In this document: positions 24,049 to 32,321 of the stretch, in pieces | Numbering within the stretch: the first letter of the stretch is position 1 | How the letters are laid out: each line of letters opens with the position of its first letter | From: Paraburkholderia panacisoli | GTDB taxonomy: Bacteria; Pseudomonadota; Gammaproteobacteria; Burkholderiales; Burkholderiaceae | Direction: 5' to 3' | DNA length: 64,000 nucleotides | Assembly (NCBI RefSeq): GCF_008369935.1 | Contig: NZ_VTUZ01000005.1 | Span: forward strand, 124,001-188,000 | Program-made: the position numbers and the translations under genes | Notes under the pieces: generated by a model | What the model was told of the DNA's origin: nothing | Database searches by the model: none | What the model saw: only the letters and a program-made list of their open reading frames with translations

Positions 24049-25778
24049 AGACATTTAGCGATTTTGGAATCGACATCAGCGGCAAGAGCGGCGTAGAGGT
24101 GAAGACGACCTGCCCGCAATGCTCGCCCAGCCGGAAAAAGAAGAACTACCCGTGCCTGAACGTCAACACGGAACAGGGTTTGTTCAACTGCTGGCACTGC
24201 GGATGGAGCGGCACGCTCAAGGGCGGCGAATGGCAGAAGCCGGAAATCCGCAAGGTCTACAGCCGGCCCGTGTTCGCCACGCCGACGCAAGTTCCGGACG
24301 GCACCGTAGCCTGGTTCAAGACGCGCGGCATTGATGCTGCAGTGGTCGAGCGGAATGGCATCACCAAGGGTTCGATCTACTTCCCGCAGGTCGAGGAAGA
24401 GCGCGACTGCATCATGTTCCCCTACTTCCGCGGCGAGGAAGTCGTCAACATCAAATATCGATCGAAGGACAAGCACTTCCGCATGGCAGCCGGCGCTGAG
24501 CGGATTCTGTACGGCATCAACGATATCAACCCGGACGTGCTGGTTTGGGTCGAAGGCGAGATCGACAAGCTATCCGTCGAGATGGCGGGCCTGAAGAGCT
24601 GCGTATCGGTCCCCGACGGTGCGCCGGCCGCCGACTCGAAGTCGTACAGCAACAAGTTCGATTTTCTCACCGAGAAGGCGCTTGAGGCCGTCAAGCTGCA
24701 CATCATCGCAGTCGATAGCGATGAACCGGGCGTGCGCCTTCAGGAAGAGTTGGTGCGCCGCCTGGGCCGCGAGAAGTGCCTGATCGTCGTATGGCCGAAG
24801 GATTGCAAGGATGCCAACGAAGTCCTTCTGAAGCATGGCGCCGAGATCCTGGCCGATTGCATCGGCAACGCTCGTGCCCTGCCGATCGAGGGAACCTACA
24901 GCGTCGACGACATCATCGAAGCGATCTTCAACGATTACGAATACGGCCCGGAGCGCGGCGTGTCGACGAGCTGGGCGGAAATGGATGAGACGTATCGCGT
25001 GATGACCGGCGAATGGACGCTTGTAACGGGCATCCCTGGGCACGGCAAGTCGGAATGGCTGGACGCCCTTGCTCTGAACCTCGCGAACCATTACGGATGG
25101 AATTTCGGCATCTTCTCGCCGGAAAATCAGCCGCTCAAGTATCACGTCGAGAAGATGGCAGAAAAGATCGTCGGCAAGCCTTTCATGGAAGGCTTTACGG
25201 ATCGCATGTCTTTCAAGGAAATGAGCGAGTCGCTGAAATTCATCAACGATCACTTCCACTTCATGCTGCCGGATTACCCGACCGTCGATGGTTTGCTCGA
25301 GATATCCCAGCAACTGGTGCTGCGCTACGGCATTCGCGGTCTGATTATCGACCCGTGGAATGAGATCAACCCTGCCCGTGACGGAAACGTTACTGAAACG
25401 GACTACATCAGCCAGGCGTTGACGAAGATCCGCACATTCGCCCGTCGCAATCAGGTGCACGTGTGGCTGGTCGCTCACCCGACGAAGCTGCAGAAGGACA
25501 AGACGACAGGTGCCTACCCGGTCCCGACACCGTACGACGTCAGCGGTTCGGCCCACTGGCGCAATAAGGCCGACAACTGCATCACGGTCTATCGGGATGT
25601 TGTGCAGACCGGCTCGCCCGTCCAGGTGCACGTGCAGAAGGTCCGGAAGAAGACCAATGGCAAGGTCGGAATGGTCGAGTTCGTCTATGACCACATTTGC
25701 GGACGTTACCAGCCATACAAGAAGAGCGTCCTGCCGAACACGTACAACATGCATCACCGTAAGAAGGAGGCGGCATGA
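24045..25778 (+). CDS. Primase-helicase (T7 gp4-like)
   Basis: 577 aa with the full T7 gp4 layout. Zinc-binding domain with Cys23, Cys26, Cys49, Cys52 (CPQC, CWHC); TOPRIM primase part with WVEGEIDKLSVEMAG and AVDSDEPG; then a hexameric SF4 helicase with Walker A GIPGHGKS (about 327-334), a LIIDPW Walker B and the VWLVAHPTKL motif. It unwinds the fork and lays primers in phage replication. It starts with GTG overlapping the previous stop. Confidence 0.92.
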   Translation: MKTFSDFGIDISGKSGVEVKTTCPQCSPSRKKKNYPCLNVNTEQGLFNCWHCGWSGTLKGGEWQKPEIRKVYSRPVFATPTQVPDGTVAWFKTRGIDAAVVERNGITKGSIYFPQVEEERDCIMFPYFRGEEVVNIKYRSKDKHFRMAAGAERILYGINDINPDVLVWVEGEIDKLSVEMAGLKSCVSVPDGAPAADSKSYSNKFDFLTEKALEAVKLHIIAVDSDEPGVRLQEELVRRLGREKCLIVVWPKDCKDANEVLLKHGAEILADCIGNARALPIEGTYSVDDIIEAIFNDYEYGPERGVSTSWAEMDETYRVMTGEWTLVTGIPGHGKSEWLDALALNLANHYGWNFGIFSPENQPLKYHVEKMAEKIVGKPFMEGFTDRMSFKEMSESLKFINDHFHFMLPDYPTVDGLLEISQQLVLRYGIRGLIIDPWNEINPARDGNVTETDYISQALTKIRTFARRNQVHVWLVAHPTKLQKDKTTGAYPVPTPYDVSGSAHWRNKADNCITVYRDVVQTGSPVQVHVQKVRKKTNGKVGMVEFVYDHICGRYQPYKKSVLPNTYNMHHRKKEAA

Positions 25779-26044
25779 CGCCAGTTACTCAAATCATCGG
25801 AAAGATCGTTTCAGACTATCAGAACGGTATCTATCCGGACAGGGACCAGAAGCGATTCGCGTTTTACGAAAGGCTGGAATTCGAGGCCGAGGCATTCGAA
25901 AAGTGGTTGAACGATGAGAACCCTTTCTATTCGTTTGAGCGGTATTCAGATGAGCCGATCACGTACGAAGACGCGGATACGGATGACGAATGGCACAAGT
26001 GGCTTGCTGAGAAAGGGATCTCGATGCGGGACGAATACCAATGA
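25775..26044 (+). CDS. Hypothetical acidic protein
   Basis: 89 aa, very acidic, helical (YERLEFEAEAFEKWLNDENP, ADTDDEWHKWLAEKG). ATGA overlaps at both ends. A DNA-mimic or helicase-loading partner is conceivable but unsupported. Confidence 0.6.
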   Translation: MTPVTQIIGKIVSDYQNGIYPDRDQKRFAFYERLEFEAEAFEKWLNDENPFYSFERYSDEPITYEDADTDDEWHKWLAEKGISMRDEYQ

Positions 26045-26208
26045 TCGCCGATCCCAAGCGCTTGCATGAAGTACTCGAGGAGATTGCAGACTGGACGATT
26101 GATCGGCGCCGCGAATATCTAGCCGACATGCGCAAGGTATTCGGAGAAGCGGCAGAGAGGCAACTGAAGGACGGGCTAACGGGGTATTGGAAAGAACGTA
26201 GGGGGTAA
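26041..26208 (+). CDS. Hypothetical 55-aa helical protein
   Basis: MIADPKRLHEVLEEIADWTI and a following Arg-rich helix (RRREYLADMRKVFGEAAER). ATGA overlap with the gene before. Function unknown. Confidence 0.55.
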   Translation: MIADPKRLHEVLEEIADWTIDRRREYLADMRKVFGEAAERQLKDGLTGYWKERRG

Positions 26209-26213
26209 GCGAA

Positions 26214-26690
26214 ATGGAGATGAAAGAAATGGCAGATTCGACGGGTAGTAGTGCTAACGGGGTGATGTTCACGGTGCCCGGCGTTCCGGTCGGTAAGGGT
26301 CGTCCCCGCTTCGCTCGCCGAGGCAACTTCGTATCGACCTACACGCCGGCCAAGACAGCAAGCTACGAGAACCTGGTGAAGATGGCCGCAGTCGAAGCGA
26401 TGGATGGCGCAGCACCGATGAAGCGCCCTCTTTCGATGCTTCTGACGATCCACATGCCGATCCCGGAAAGCTGGTCGAAGAAGCGCAAGGATCTGGCCGT
26501 GCGTGGCCTGATTGGCGCCACCGTCAAACCCGATTGGGACAACGTTGGAAAGCTGGTGGCCGACGCGATGAACGGAATCGCCTACGTAGACGACAAGCAG
26601 ATTGTCAGCGCGACGGTAGCGAAGCAATACGGAACGGTGCCGCACATCGCTGTGCGGATTCAAGAGTACGCAGAAAGGGAGGCCGCATGA
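26214..26690 (+). CDS. rusA: RusA-family Holliday junction resolvase
   Basis: 158 aa. The RusA fold is shown by VPGVPVGKGRPRFARRG at the start and the metal-binding core VKPDWDNVGKLVADAMNG with YVDDKQIVSA, which holds the conserved aspartates. It cuts four-way junctions to debranch phage DNA before packaging. The first ~15 residues are extra; starts at MEMKEMA or the inner MADSTG are possible. Confidence 0.92.
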   Translation: MEMKEMADSTGSSANGVMFTVPGVPVGKGRPRFARRGNFVSTYTPAKTASYENLVKMAAVEAMDGAAPMKRPLSMLLTIHMPIPESWSKKRKDLAVRGLIGATVKPDWDNVGKLVADAMNGIAYVDDKQIVSATVAKQYGTVPHIAVRIQEYAEREAA

Positions 26691-27175
26691 GCCGCAGCCA
26701 AAAGCCAAGAAAGAAGTACAACCCGACACGCTGGTTGAATCGCGCCATCGTCGCCAACGAAAAGCGCATGGATACCAAGCCTCTGAACGAGCAGCGCCAG
26801 AACGAAATCGCACTCGGCCATCACCTGTCATTCGAAGCGTTGATGCGCTGCCCGACCGAAGAAGCCTGGTATGACCTGGCTGGCAATCTAAACATGGCGC
26901 TGATCCTGTGTGAGCGCGGGCATGGTGGCGAGTACATCGATGACATCAAGAAAGCAATGATCGGGATGATGCGCGCCAAGTACCGGTCCGATCGCACTGG
27001 CAGCTATGCGCTCGACGCCGATGCAATCCAGTCGCTCAAGACGGCCCTCGCAGTGCATGACGCCCAGCTCGAAGTGGCAGAGCGTAGCGAACTTCGTGCG
27101 GCAGCAAAGACCATCGTCGGCCGCGCGAACAACGGCGATATCTACGCCGATTTTCAGATGAAGGAGGCCGCGTAA
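26687..27175 (+). CDS. Conserved phage protein of unknown function
   Basis: 162 aa from MSRSQKPRKKYNPTRWLNRA at 26687 (ATGA). A basic N-terminus is followed by helices (HHLSFEALMRCPTEEAWYDL, IDDIKKAMIGMMRAKYRSD). Similar small proteins follow rusA in other Burkholderia phages. Function unknown. Confidence 0.6.
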   Translation: MSRSQKPRKKYNPTRWLNRAIVANEKRMDTKPLNEQRQNEIALGHHLSFEALMRCPTEEAWYDLAGNLNMALILCERGHGGEYIDDIKKAMIGMMRAKYRSDRTGSYALDADAIQSLKTALAVHDAQLEVAERSELRAAAKTIVGRANNGDIYADFQMKEAA

Positions 27176-27699
27176 TGGAAAAGAAGCCAAAAGTATGGAT
27201 CGAGTGGACGACGACAGAAATCCGCATCCTCAAGGAGATCTGGGCATGCAATGAGCCCATGAAGACCAAGATGCATCTTTTGCCGCGGCATTCATTGCGC
27301 GCCACGCTCTTCAAAGGTCAGAGCCTGGGCCTGCCAGCGAGACATAACGTGAAGTCAGAGTATTCGCCCGCGTTTGCCATTCTGAAGCATGCGCTTGAAA
27401 CGTCGTCGGATCACGCCAAGAGTCTCGCCGAAAGGACCGGAGTTTCCTATCGCCGCGTCGGTGAATTTCTCAAGGTCATGCACGATGACAACCGCATCCA
27501 TATCACCGGTTGGCGAAAGACGGAACTCAATGGGCCGCCGTTCCCGATTTACGCGTGGGGCGAAGGTGACGACGTTCGCAAGCCGCAACCCGCTGCTATG
27601 CGTAACCGGCTGAAGCATAAAAGCCCGGCGAAGTGCGCGAATAACCCTTTCGGCCAGTTGGTTGCTTATGCGCGCGAAACCCACCGGGAGGCCGCATGA
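27175..27699 (+). CDS. DNA-binding protein (SANT-like and winged-helix-like)
   Basis: 174 aa. The N-terminal part (IEWTTTEIRILKEIWACNEP, MHLLPRHSLRATLFKGQSLG) resembles a SANT/Myb-type segment found in phage regulators; the middle (LAERTGVSYRRVGEFLKVMH) is a winged-helix-like motif. Probably a regulator or replication helper. TAATG start. Confidence 0.6.
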   Translation: MEKKPKVWIEWTTTEIRILKEIWACNEPMKTKMHLLPRHSLRATLFKGQSLGLPARHNVKSEYSPAFAILKHALETSSDHAKSLAERTGVSYRRVGEFLKVMHDDNRIHITGWRKTELNGPPFPIYAWGEGDDVRKPQPAAMRNRLKHKSPAKCANNPFGQLVAYARETHREAA

Positions 27700-27881
27700 C
27701 CTGGACCTCTTGTGCGACGCCGCCAGAGCGGGATGGATGGGTTGAAGTCCAGTGTTTGTTCCCGGACGGCGAGCCGCTGACAGAGCCGGAAGTACTTAAG
27801 TGGGAAGGACGCTGGGTCGGAAGTTTTGGACTCGAAGTGATGCCGTATGACAGATGGCGCGAGATCGGAGGTGAGAAATGA
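27696..27881 (+). CDS. Small conserved phage protein (DUF551-like end)
   Basis: 61 aa (WTSCATPPERDGWVEVQCLF, PYDRWREIGG). The pattern 'PP.DGWV.V' followed by a Trp-rich end is typical of short phage proteins of the DUF551 kind. Function unknown. Overlaps both neighbours. Confidence 0.55.
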   Translation: MTWTSCATPPERDGWVEVQCLFPDGEPLTEPEVLKWEGRWVGSFGLEVMPYDRWREIGGEK

Positions 27882-28564
27882 AAAAGCCATGGCTGCCAGC
27901 GGATATTGCTTTGCTCGAGCGCGCGTATGCGGACACAAACACCGCGACGCTGGCAGAGCAGATGGATCGCACGCCCACTTCTGTTTATCAGAAGGCTCTC
28001 GGCATGGGATTGAAGAAGTCTGCCGCCTATATGGCCGAATCGCTCGCCGCTGCCGGCCGTCACGCCGCTGTCGCCGGGATGGCCTCGCGATTCAGGTCCG
28101 GCCAGAAAGCATGGAATACAGGCGTCAAAGGTGTTTGCGGCACGCACGAAAACTGCCGGCGCACGCAGTTCAAGAAGGGCGAGATGAGCGGGGCCGCGCA
28201 GCATAACTATGTACCGATCGGATCGGAGCGCTTGAGCAAGGACGGATACCTCGAGCGCAAGGTCACGGACGATCCGAGCATTGCGCCGCAGCGTCGCTGG
28301 GTCGGCGTGCACCGCCTGGTATGGGAGGCCGCAAACGGGCCGGTCCCGCGCGGCCACGTCGTGTGTTTTCTCGCCGGCCGTCGCTCGGCAGAAGCCGAAA
28401 AGATCACGCTCGACGCGCTCGAGCTGGTCAGTCGCAAAGAACTGGCACGCCGCAACCATCCGGTTTCGCGCTCGCCCGAACTGGCGAAACTCGTTCAACT
28501 GAAGGGCGCCATCACGCGCCAGCTTAATCGTATCGCCCGCGAGGCGAAGGAAGGACAGTCATGA
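27878..28564 (+). CDS. HNH endonuclease-like protein with degenerate core
   Basis: 228 aa. N-terminal SANT-like helices (KPWLPADIALLERAYADTNT, DRTPTSVYQKALGMGLKK), NUMOD3-like text (RFRSGQKAWNTGVKG), then an HNH_3-type segment VHRLVWEAANGPVPRGHVV. Where active members have a second His and an Asn, this one reads VVCFLAGRRS, so the metal site looks damaged. Probably a homing endonuclease relative turned DNA-binding protein. Tightly packed by ATGA overlaps, unlike the three late HNH genes. Confidence 0.65.
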   Translation: MKKPWLPADIALLERAYADTNTATLAEQMDRTPTSVYQKALGMGLKKSAAYMAESLAAAGRHAAVAGMASRFRSGQKAWNTGVKGVCGTHENCRRTQFKKGEMSGAAQHNYVPIGSERLSKDGYLERKVTDDPSIAPQRRWVGVHRLVWEAANGPVPRGHVVCFLAGRRSAEAEKITLDALELVSRKELARRNHPVSRSPELAKLVQLKGAITRQLNRIAREAKEGQS

Positions 28565-28833
28565 GCACGATCACCGATATGCGCGAACACCTGATGCAGA
28601 CGCTTGCTGCGCTTCGCGACCGGGACAACCCGATGGACGTCGACCGTGCGCGCGCCGTCGCCCAGGTGGCCGGCGTGCTGGTGGACAGCGCAAAAGTCGA
28701 AGTCGACTACATCAAGGCGACGGGCACGGAAGGCGAATCGGTGTTCATGGCATCGGTCACCAACGATCCGTCCCGGCTGCCAAGCGGCGTTACGCCGACG
28801 CCGACCGGCCTAGTTCACCGGATCAAGGGGTAA
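28561..28833 (+). CDS. Hypothetical phage protein
   Basis: 90 aa, helical first half (DMREHLMQTLAALRDRDNPM, ARAVAQVAGVLVDSAKVEVD) and a loose Pro/Thr-rich end. Similar proteins with this 'AEVINTAKVEVD'-type helix occur in many proteobacterial phages. Function unknown. Confidence 0.6.
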   Translation: MSTITDMREHLMQTLAALRDRDNPMDVDRARAVAQVAGVLVDSAKVEVDYIKATGTEGESVFMASVTNDPSRLPSGVTPTPTGLVHRIKG

Positions 28834-28836
28834 GAC

Positions 28837-29001
28837 ATGACCACCCTACTCGGCTTCGACCGCCCCACTGCTCTCTATGAGTTCGCGAGCAACCATGGGA
28901 TTCATGCTGGCAGCCTAAATCAGCTTATCGAATTCGCGACCGAGTTACAGAGGATCGCTCTCGACAGCGCGAAGAAGGAAGAGAAGGAGGAAACAGAGTG
29001 A
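28837..29001 (+). CDS. Hypothetical 54-aa protein
   Basis: MTTLLGFDRPTALYEFASNH and a helical end rich in Lys/Glu. Its stop overlaps the GTG of the next gene. Function unknown. Confidence 0.52.
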   Translation: MTTLLGFDRPTALYEFASNHGIHAGSLNQLIEFATELQRIALDSAKKEEKEETE

Positions 29002-29225
29002 ATACACCTGAACTCATCGTGCGTTGCAAGGCGCATCTCACCCGCATTGAAGAAATGGCGGCCCGTGGCATGAAAGACGGCTCTGTCTTGCTTGAAGTGG
29101 CGCGGTTCGCGGGCGTGGCGAATGTCCTTCGCTGGGAAGCCGAGGCGGAATACGAAATGGCACGCCTGGCGACGGAAACGCGCGAGCGTGCACAACGGGA
29201 TGCTGCAGCGGGGGTGACGCAATGA
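28998..29225 (+). CDS. Hypothetical helical protein
   Basis: 75 aa from a GTG at 28998 (GTGA overlap, GGAGG site upstream). Helical throughout. Function unknown. Confidence 0.55.
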   Translation: MNTPELIVRCKAHLTRIEEMAARGMKDGSVLLEVARFAGVANVLRWEAEAEYEMARLATETRERAQRDAAAGVTQ

Positions 29226-29455
29226 TCGATCAGATTGCAATTGGACTGTGCGGCGTTACTGCGGTGTTTCTGTCACAGGACAAGCGGGAGTCGCGCCGTC
29301 GCTATGCGTGCCTGTTCGGACTCGCATCGCAGCCGTTCTGGTTCTGGATGACGTGGAAGGCCGGGCAGTACGGGATATTCGCGCTCTGCTTTCTGTATGC
29401 ATTCTCGTGGGTGCGCGGGTTCTACGGTTATTGGATCAAGCGGGGTTCGGTATGA
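29222..29455 (+). CDS. Small membrane protein
   Basis: 77 aa with two or three membrane segments (ACLFGLASQPFWFWMTW, YGIFALCFLYAFSWVRGFYG). Resembles small phage inner-membrane proteins seen in nin-like regions. Function unknown. Confidence 0.6.
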   Translation: MIDQIAIGLCGVTAVFLSQDKRESRRRYACLFGLASQPFWFWMTWKAGQYGIFALCFLYAFSWVRGFYGYWIKRGSV

Positions 29456-29637
29456 AGATCATCCAACGAGGTACGCCGCCACGCGAGAGGGAATGGCGCT
29501 TCAGGTGTGTTCATTGCCGTTCGGTCTTCGAGTGTATGCAGAGCGAGGGACGCCTGGTGTCAGATCAACGCGAAGGTGACGCGCTGGTGATCGCGTGTCC
29601 GGTATGTGAGCGTGAATGTTACGGGAGCGTCAAATGA
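29452..29637 (+). CDS. Small zinc-ribbon protein
   Basis: 61 aa with CVHCRSVF and CPVCEREC pairs, a short zinc ribbon. ATGA overlap at the start. Likely nucleic-acid related; function unknown. Confidence 0.6.
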   Translation: MKIIQRGTPPREREWRFRCVHCRSVFECMQSEGRLVSDQREGDALVIACPVCERECYGSVK

Positions 29638-29861
29638 CCAACTTTCAATCCGAATGGGCCGGCAACGAAACCGACCGCAGCGGCGATGCTCTGTTCAAAG
29701 TCGGCGAGATCGAGCGGGCCGTGCATTTCAACGAATTTACGGACTATCACGCCATTGCACAACTTCTGAATGAGGCTCGCAAGGTCGGGCGTGAAGAAGC
29801 CGCTAAGGAGTTTGCATGGCGCGTGAGTCAGGTTGCAAGGGAAATGGGGGTAGAAGCATGA
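29634..29861 (+). CDS. Hypothetical small protein
   Basis: 75 aa, acidic helix-rich (AIAQLLNEARKVGREEAAKE). Located just before ninB with ATGA overlap. Function unknown. Confidence 0.55.
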   Translation: MTNFQSEWAGNETDRSGDALFKVGEIERAVHFNEFTDYHAIAQLLNEARKVGREEAAKEFAWRVSQVAREMGVEA

Positions 29862-30271
29862 CCGCCGCCCTATACCGCGAGTTCACATTGCGTAACGGCG
29901 GCGTCTGGAATGCCGTCGTCGCCTTCATCAAGGCCAACGCACCGGTCTTTGCCGACAAGGGCGAGCCGCTTCGCCTGATCGTTACGGCCGAAGAGCGGCA
30001 GCGCAACGCCCAGCAGAACCGCTTCTACTGGGGCGCCGTGCTGAAGCAGATCGCCGAGTCCGCTTGGGTCGAAGGCCGCCAGTACGACAAGGACACCTGG
30101 CACGAGTTCTTTGCTCGCCGGTATGGCGTACTTGACGAACTGACGCTGCCCGATGGCGAGATCATCACGCGCCGGAAGTCGACGACGCAGATGAGCGTGG
30201 GGGAGTTCTCGACATATCTTGATAGCGTGCAGGCATATGCCGGCGAAACACTTGGAGTCCAATTCGAATGA
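29858..30271 (+). CDS. ninB: NinB-family recombination protein
   Basis: 137 aa. The NinB/Orf signature is clear: ERQRNAQQNRFYWGAVLKQI, then DTWHEFFARRYGV, LPDGEIITRRKSTTQMSVGE and the final helix. Lambda's counterpart binds single-stranded DNA and SSB and can replace RecFOR in phage recombination. It fits the local lambda nin-like order with the DUF1364 protein, Q-like protein and phosphatase. Confidence 0.88.
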   Translation: MTAALYREFTLRNGGVWNAVVAFIKANAPVFADKGEPLRLIVTAEERQRNAQQNRFYWGAVLKQIAESAWVEGRQYDKDTWHEFFARRYGVLDELTLPDGEIITRRKSTTQMSVGEFSTYLDSVQAYAGETLGVQFE

Positions 30272-30663
30272 GCGAAAAACGGATTTGCTACTGCTGGCGG
30301 TGCTGGAAAGAAACCGAAGAGCACGGCATTGGCTTTTGCGCCGAGTGCTACCAGCCGAAATACGACACCTCGTTTCTGCCGATGGACCACGTTCGCGTGA
30401 AAGCGACGGGCAAAGATCTGCACGTGAACAGCGCGCATTACATGGACTTTTCGTCCGGCTCGTGCCGTTTGATGTTCAGTGTGTGCGGGACTCTGGAACC
30501 AGGCGAAAAGCACCCCGGAAAGCTTTACTACCAGGACGAGTGCGAACTGGTTCACCGTCACGTCTACCGACCATACAAGGGGATCAGGCGCTGTGACTGC
30601 GGTCAAGTATTCACCACTGGCGCTGACGTGATGATGCCTCGCGGAGAAGTGACATGGCAATGA
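30268..30663 (+). CDS. Hypothetical Cys-rich zinc protein
   Basis: 131 aa. N-terminal CYCWRCWKETEE with CAECYQP makes one possible zinc site; a CDCGQVF motif near the C-terminus another. Not recognised. Confidence 0.58.
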   Translation: MSEKRICYCWRCWKETEEHGIGFCAECYQPKYDTSFLPMDHVRVKATGKDLHVNSAHYMDFSSGSCRLMFSVCGTLEPGEKHPGKLYYQDECELVHRHVYRPYKGIRRCDCGQVFTTGADVMMPRGEVTWQ

Positions 30664-31109
30664 AGCGCTCAGGATTCAAGCCGCGCAAATCAACCCTCAA
30701 GCGCTCTCCCTTCGCCCAGCCCACCCGCCAGCAATTCGAGCGCGGACAGGAGGCGAAGAGGCGGATCGGCCTGAAGCGGAAGGCTAAGCGGCCGACCGTC
30801 GAGGAGGGATCGAAGTATCTGGCGGCTTGCCGCGGGGAGCCGTGCTACCTGAACGTCTGTTGTCCGTGGACGGATTGGGCTGATCCGACGGTCGTGCCCT
30901 GCCATTCGAATTTCAGCAAGCACGGAAAGGCCGGCGCGCGGAAGGCAGATCACGAATTTAGCGTACCGGGCTGTATGGCATGTCATGCATGGCTCGATAC
31001 CGGGCCGGCGCCATACGATTTGAAGTTGGAGACGTTTGACGGCGCGCTGGAGCGATGGGTGCCGCGGCGCGCGAGAAAAATGGGACTGGAATTTAAGGAG
31101 GCGGCGTGA
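30654..31109 (+). CDS. DUF1364 putative nuclease (NinG/Rap-like position)
   Basis: 151 aa. After a basic tail (RSGFKPRKSTLKRSPF) comes the DUF1364 pattern: LAACRGEPCYLNVCC, PCHSNFSKHGKAGARKADH and PGCMACHAWLDTG, an HNH-like Cys/His zinc fold. It occupies the spot of lambda ninG, so a junction or structure-specific nuclease role is likely. Overlaps the upstream gene by 10 bases. Confidence 0.75.
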   Translation: MAMKRSGFKPRKSTLKRSPFAQPTRQQFERGQEAKRRIGLKRKAKRPTVEEGSKYLAACRGEPCYLNVCCPWTDWADPTVVPCHSNFSKHGKAGARKADHEFSVPGCMACHAWLDTGPAPYDLKLETFDGALERWVPRRARKMGLEFKEAA

Positions 31110-31744
31110 CCCCGACAGCAATCTTCCTGTTCGACAAGACAGGCAACATGGCCCAGCCGTGGCGCGACGCCGGCTATCGCTGCATCTGCTTCGATGTGCA
31201 GCATGTCGGCCGATTGGTACGCGACGGGGTCATGTTCGTCCATTGGGACGCCCTGCTCGGCCTGCCGGCCATTCCGCCCGATAGCCTGGTTGAGTTCGTG
31301 TTCGCCTTTCCGCCCTGCACTCACCTGGCCGTTAGTGGTGCGCGCTGGTTTCAGGGAAAAGGCTTGCGCTCGCTGGCGCAGTCGATCGAGATGTTCGCGT
31401 CGGCCGCGGAGTTCTGCGAATCCATGGGCGCGCCTTACGGGATCGAGAACCCTGTATCAACTATCTCGACGTACTGGCGCAAACCGGATCACGCTTTCCA
31501 TCCGTATGACTTCACCGAGTTCGAGCTCGCAGACAACTACACGAAGAAAACCTGCCTGTGGACTGGCAACGGCTTCGTGATGCCGGCACCGAACCGCGCT
31601 GCAGGACTGGAGAAGCCCGATAACCGCATTCACGCCGCACCGCCATCCGACGACCGCGGCGACATTCGAAGCGCTACACCGCTCGGATTTGCGCGTGCAG
31701 TGTTCAACGCCAATGGGCGGCAACTCAATCAGGAGGCAGCTTGA
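31106..31744 (+). CDS. Dcm-like DNA methyltransferase-fold protein
   Basis: 212 aa. It has the cytosine-C5 methyltransferase markers: an early SAM-binding strand (AIFLFDKTGNMAQPWRDAGY, CICFDVQH), the PPC catalytic loop (FAFPPCTHLAVSGARWF) and an ENPV motif (YGIENPVSTI). It is shorter than full Dcm enzymes and lacks a clear target-recognition domain, like a group of phage proteins annotated this way. Substrate unknown; it may modify phage DNA against host restriction. Confidence 0.72.
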   Translation: MTPTAIFLFDKTGNMAQPWRDAGYRCICFDVQHVGRLVRDGVMFVHWDALLGLPAIPPDSLVEFVFAFPPCTHLAVSGARWFQGKGLRSLAQSIEMFASAAEFCESMGAPYGIENPVSTISTYWRKPDHAFHPYDFTEFELADNYTKKTCLWTGNGFVMPAPNRAAGLEKPDNRIHAAPPSDDRGDIRSATPLGFARAVFNANGRQLNQEAA

Positions 31745-31995
31745 GCGACAAACCGTATAACCCGTGGCGCGAGTTCCTTGAGAACGTGCGCGATGGCAAC
31801 AACTTCTTCCGGTCATCCGAATACGACGAGTTGGCAACATACATTGACGACATCATCGCCGAGGTGCGGCGGATGAGGGCGCTGCTCGACGGTCGTCCTG
31901 CCCTGAATTCTGGGTTGGTTGAGGCTTACCACCATTGGACGGCCGGCGTCTATGAGAGCGATACGAGCGCAGCTAGCGGGGAGACGAAGCAATGA
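31741..31995 (+). CDS. Hypothetical small protein
   Basis: 84 aa starting with TTG that overlaps the previous stop (TTGA). Acidic, with a helix DELATYIDDIIAEVRRMRALL. Function unknown. Confidence 0.52.
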   Translation: MSDKPYNPWREFLENVRDGNNFFRSSEYDELATYIDDIIAEVRRMRALLDGRPALNSGLVEAYHHWTAGVYESDTSAASGETKQ

Positions 31996-32198
31996 CCTAC
32001 GTCGCCGCCTACCTACTCGGCGTCATCACCTTCGGCGTGTTCATGCTCATGAAACTGAGGCACAGGACGCCGGCACCGACACTTTATCGCCGGAAGAACC
32101 GCGACCGCTTGCCCGAGGTGGTGCCGATTCCTGTCGTGGATGCGGGAGTGGGCGGCATTCGATACGAGCATCTTGGGATGACGGGCTTTGAAGAATGA
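31992..32198 (+). CDS. Small membrane-anchored protein
   Basis: 68 aa. An N-terminal membrane helix (TYVAAYLLGVITFGVFMLM) then a soluble tail. Last gene before a terminator. Function unknown. Confidence 0.55.
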   Translation: MTYVAAYLLGVITFGVFMLMKLRHRTPAPTLYRRKNRDRLPEVVPIPVVDAGVGGIRYEHLGMTGFEE

Positions 32199-32218
32199 TC
32201 GCGAAATATATGATTGAC

Positions 32219-32250
32219 AGCGCTTCAGATAAGGACTACGAAGCGCTTTT
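32219..32250 (+). terminator. Terminator before the Q-like gene
   Basis: 8-bp stem AGCGCTTC / GAAGCGCT with a 13-base loop followed by TTTT-C-T. It separates the nin-like block from the Q-like gene. The 71-base stretch up to the start at 32322 holds an AT-rich box (TAAAAT at 32255) and a GTTG-CAAC hairpin but no clear -35. Confidence 0.7.
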
Positions 32251-32321
32251 CTGTTAAAATATCGGACAGTATTTCAGGTTGTTTTTCAACTACATTTTGT
32301 GTCTCATGTGCGGGGTTCCGA

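Noticed and set aside
24570..25757. 395-codon minus-strand frame
   Set aside because: Shadow of the primase-helicase gene.
32214..32260. Promoter from TTGACA (32214) and TAAAAT (32255)
   Set aside because: The spacing is 35 bases; the TTGACA overlaps a terminator stem instead.
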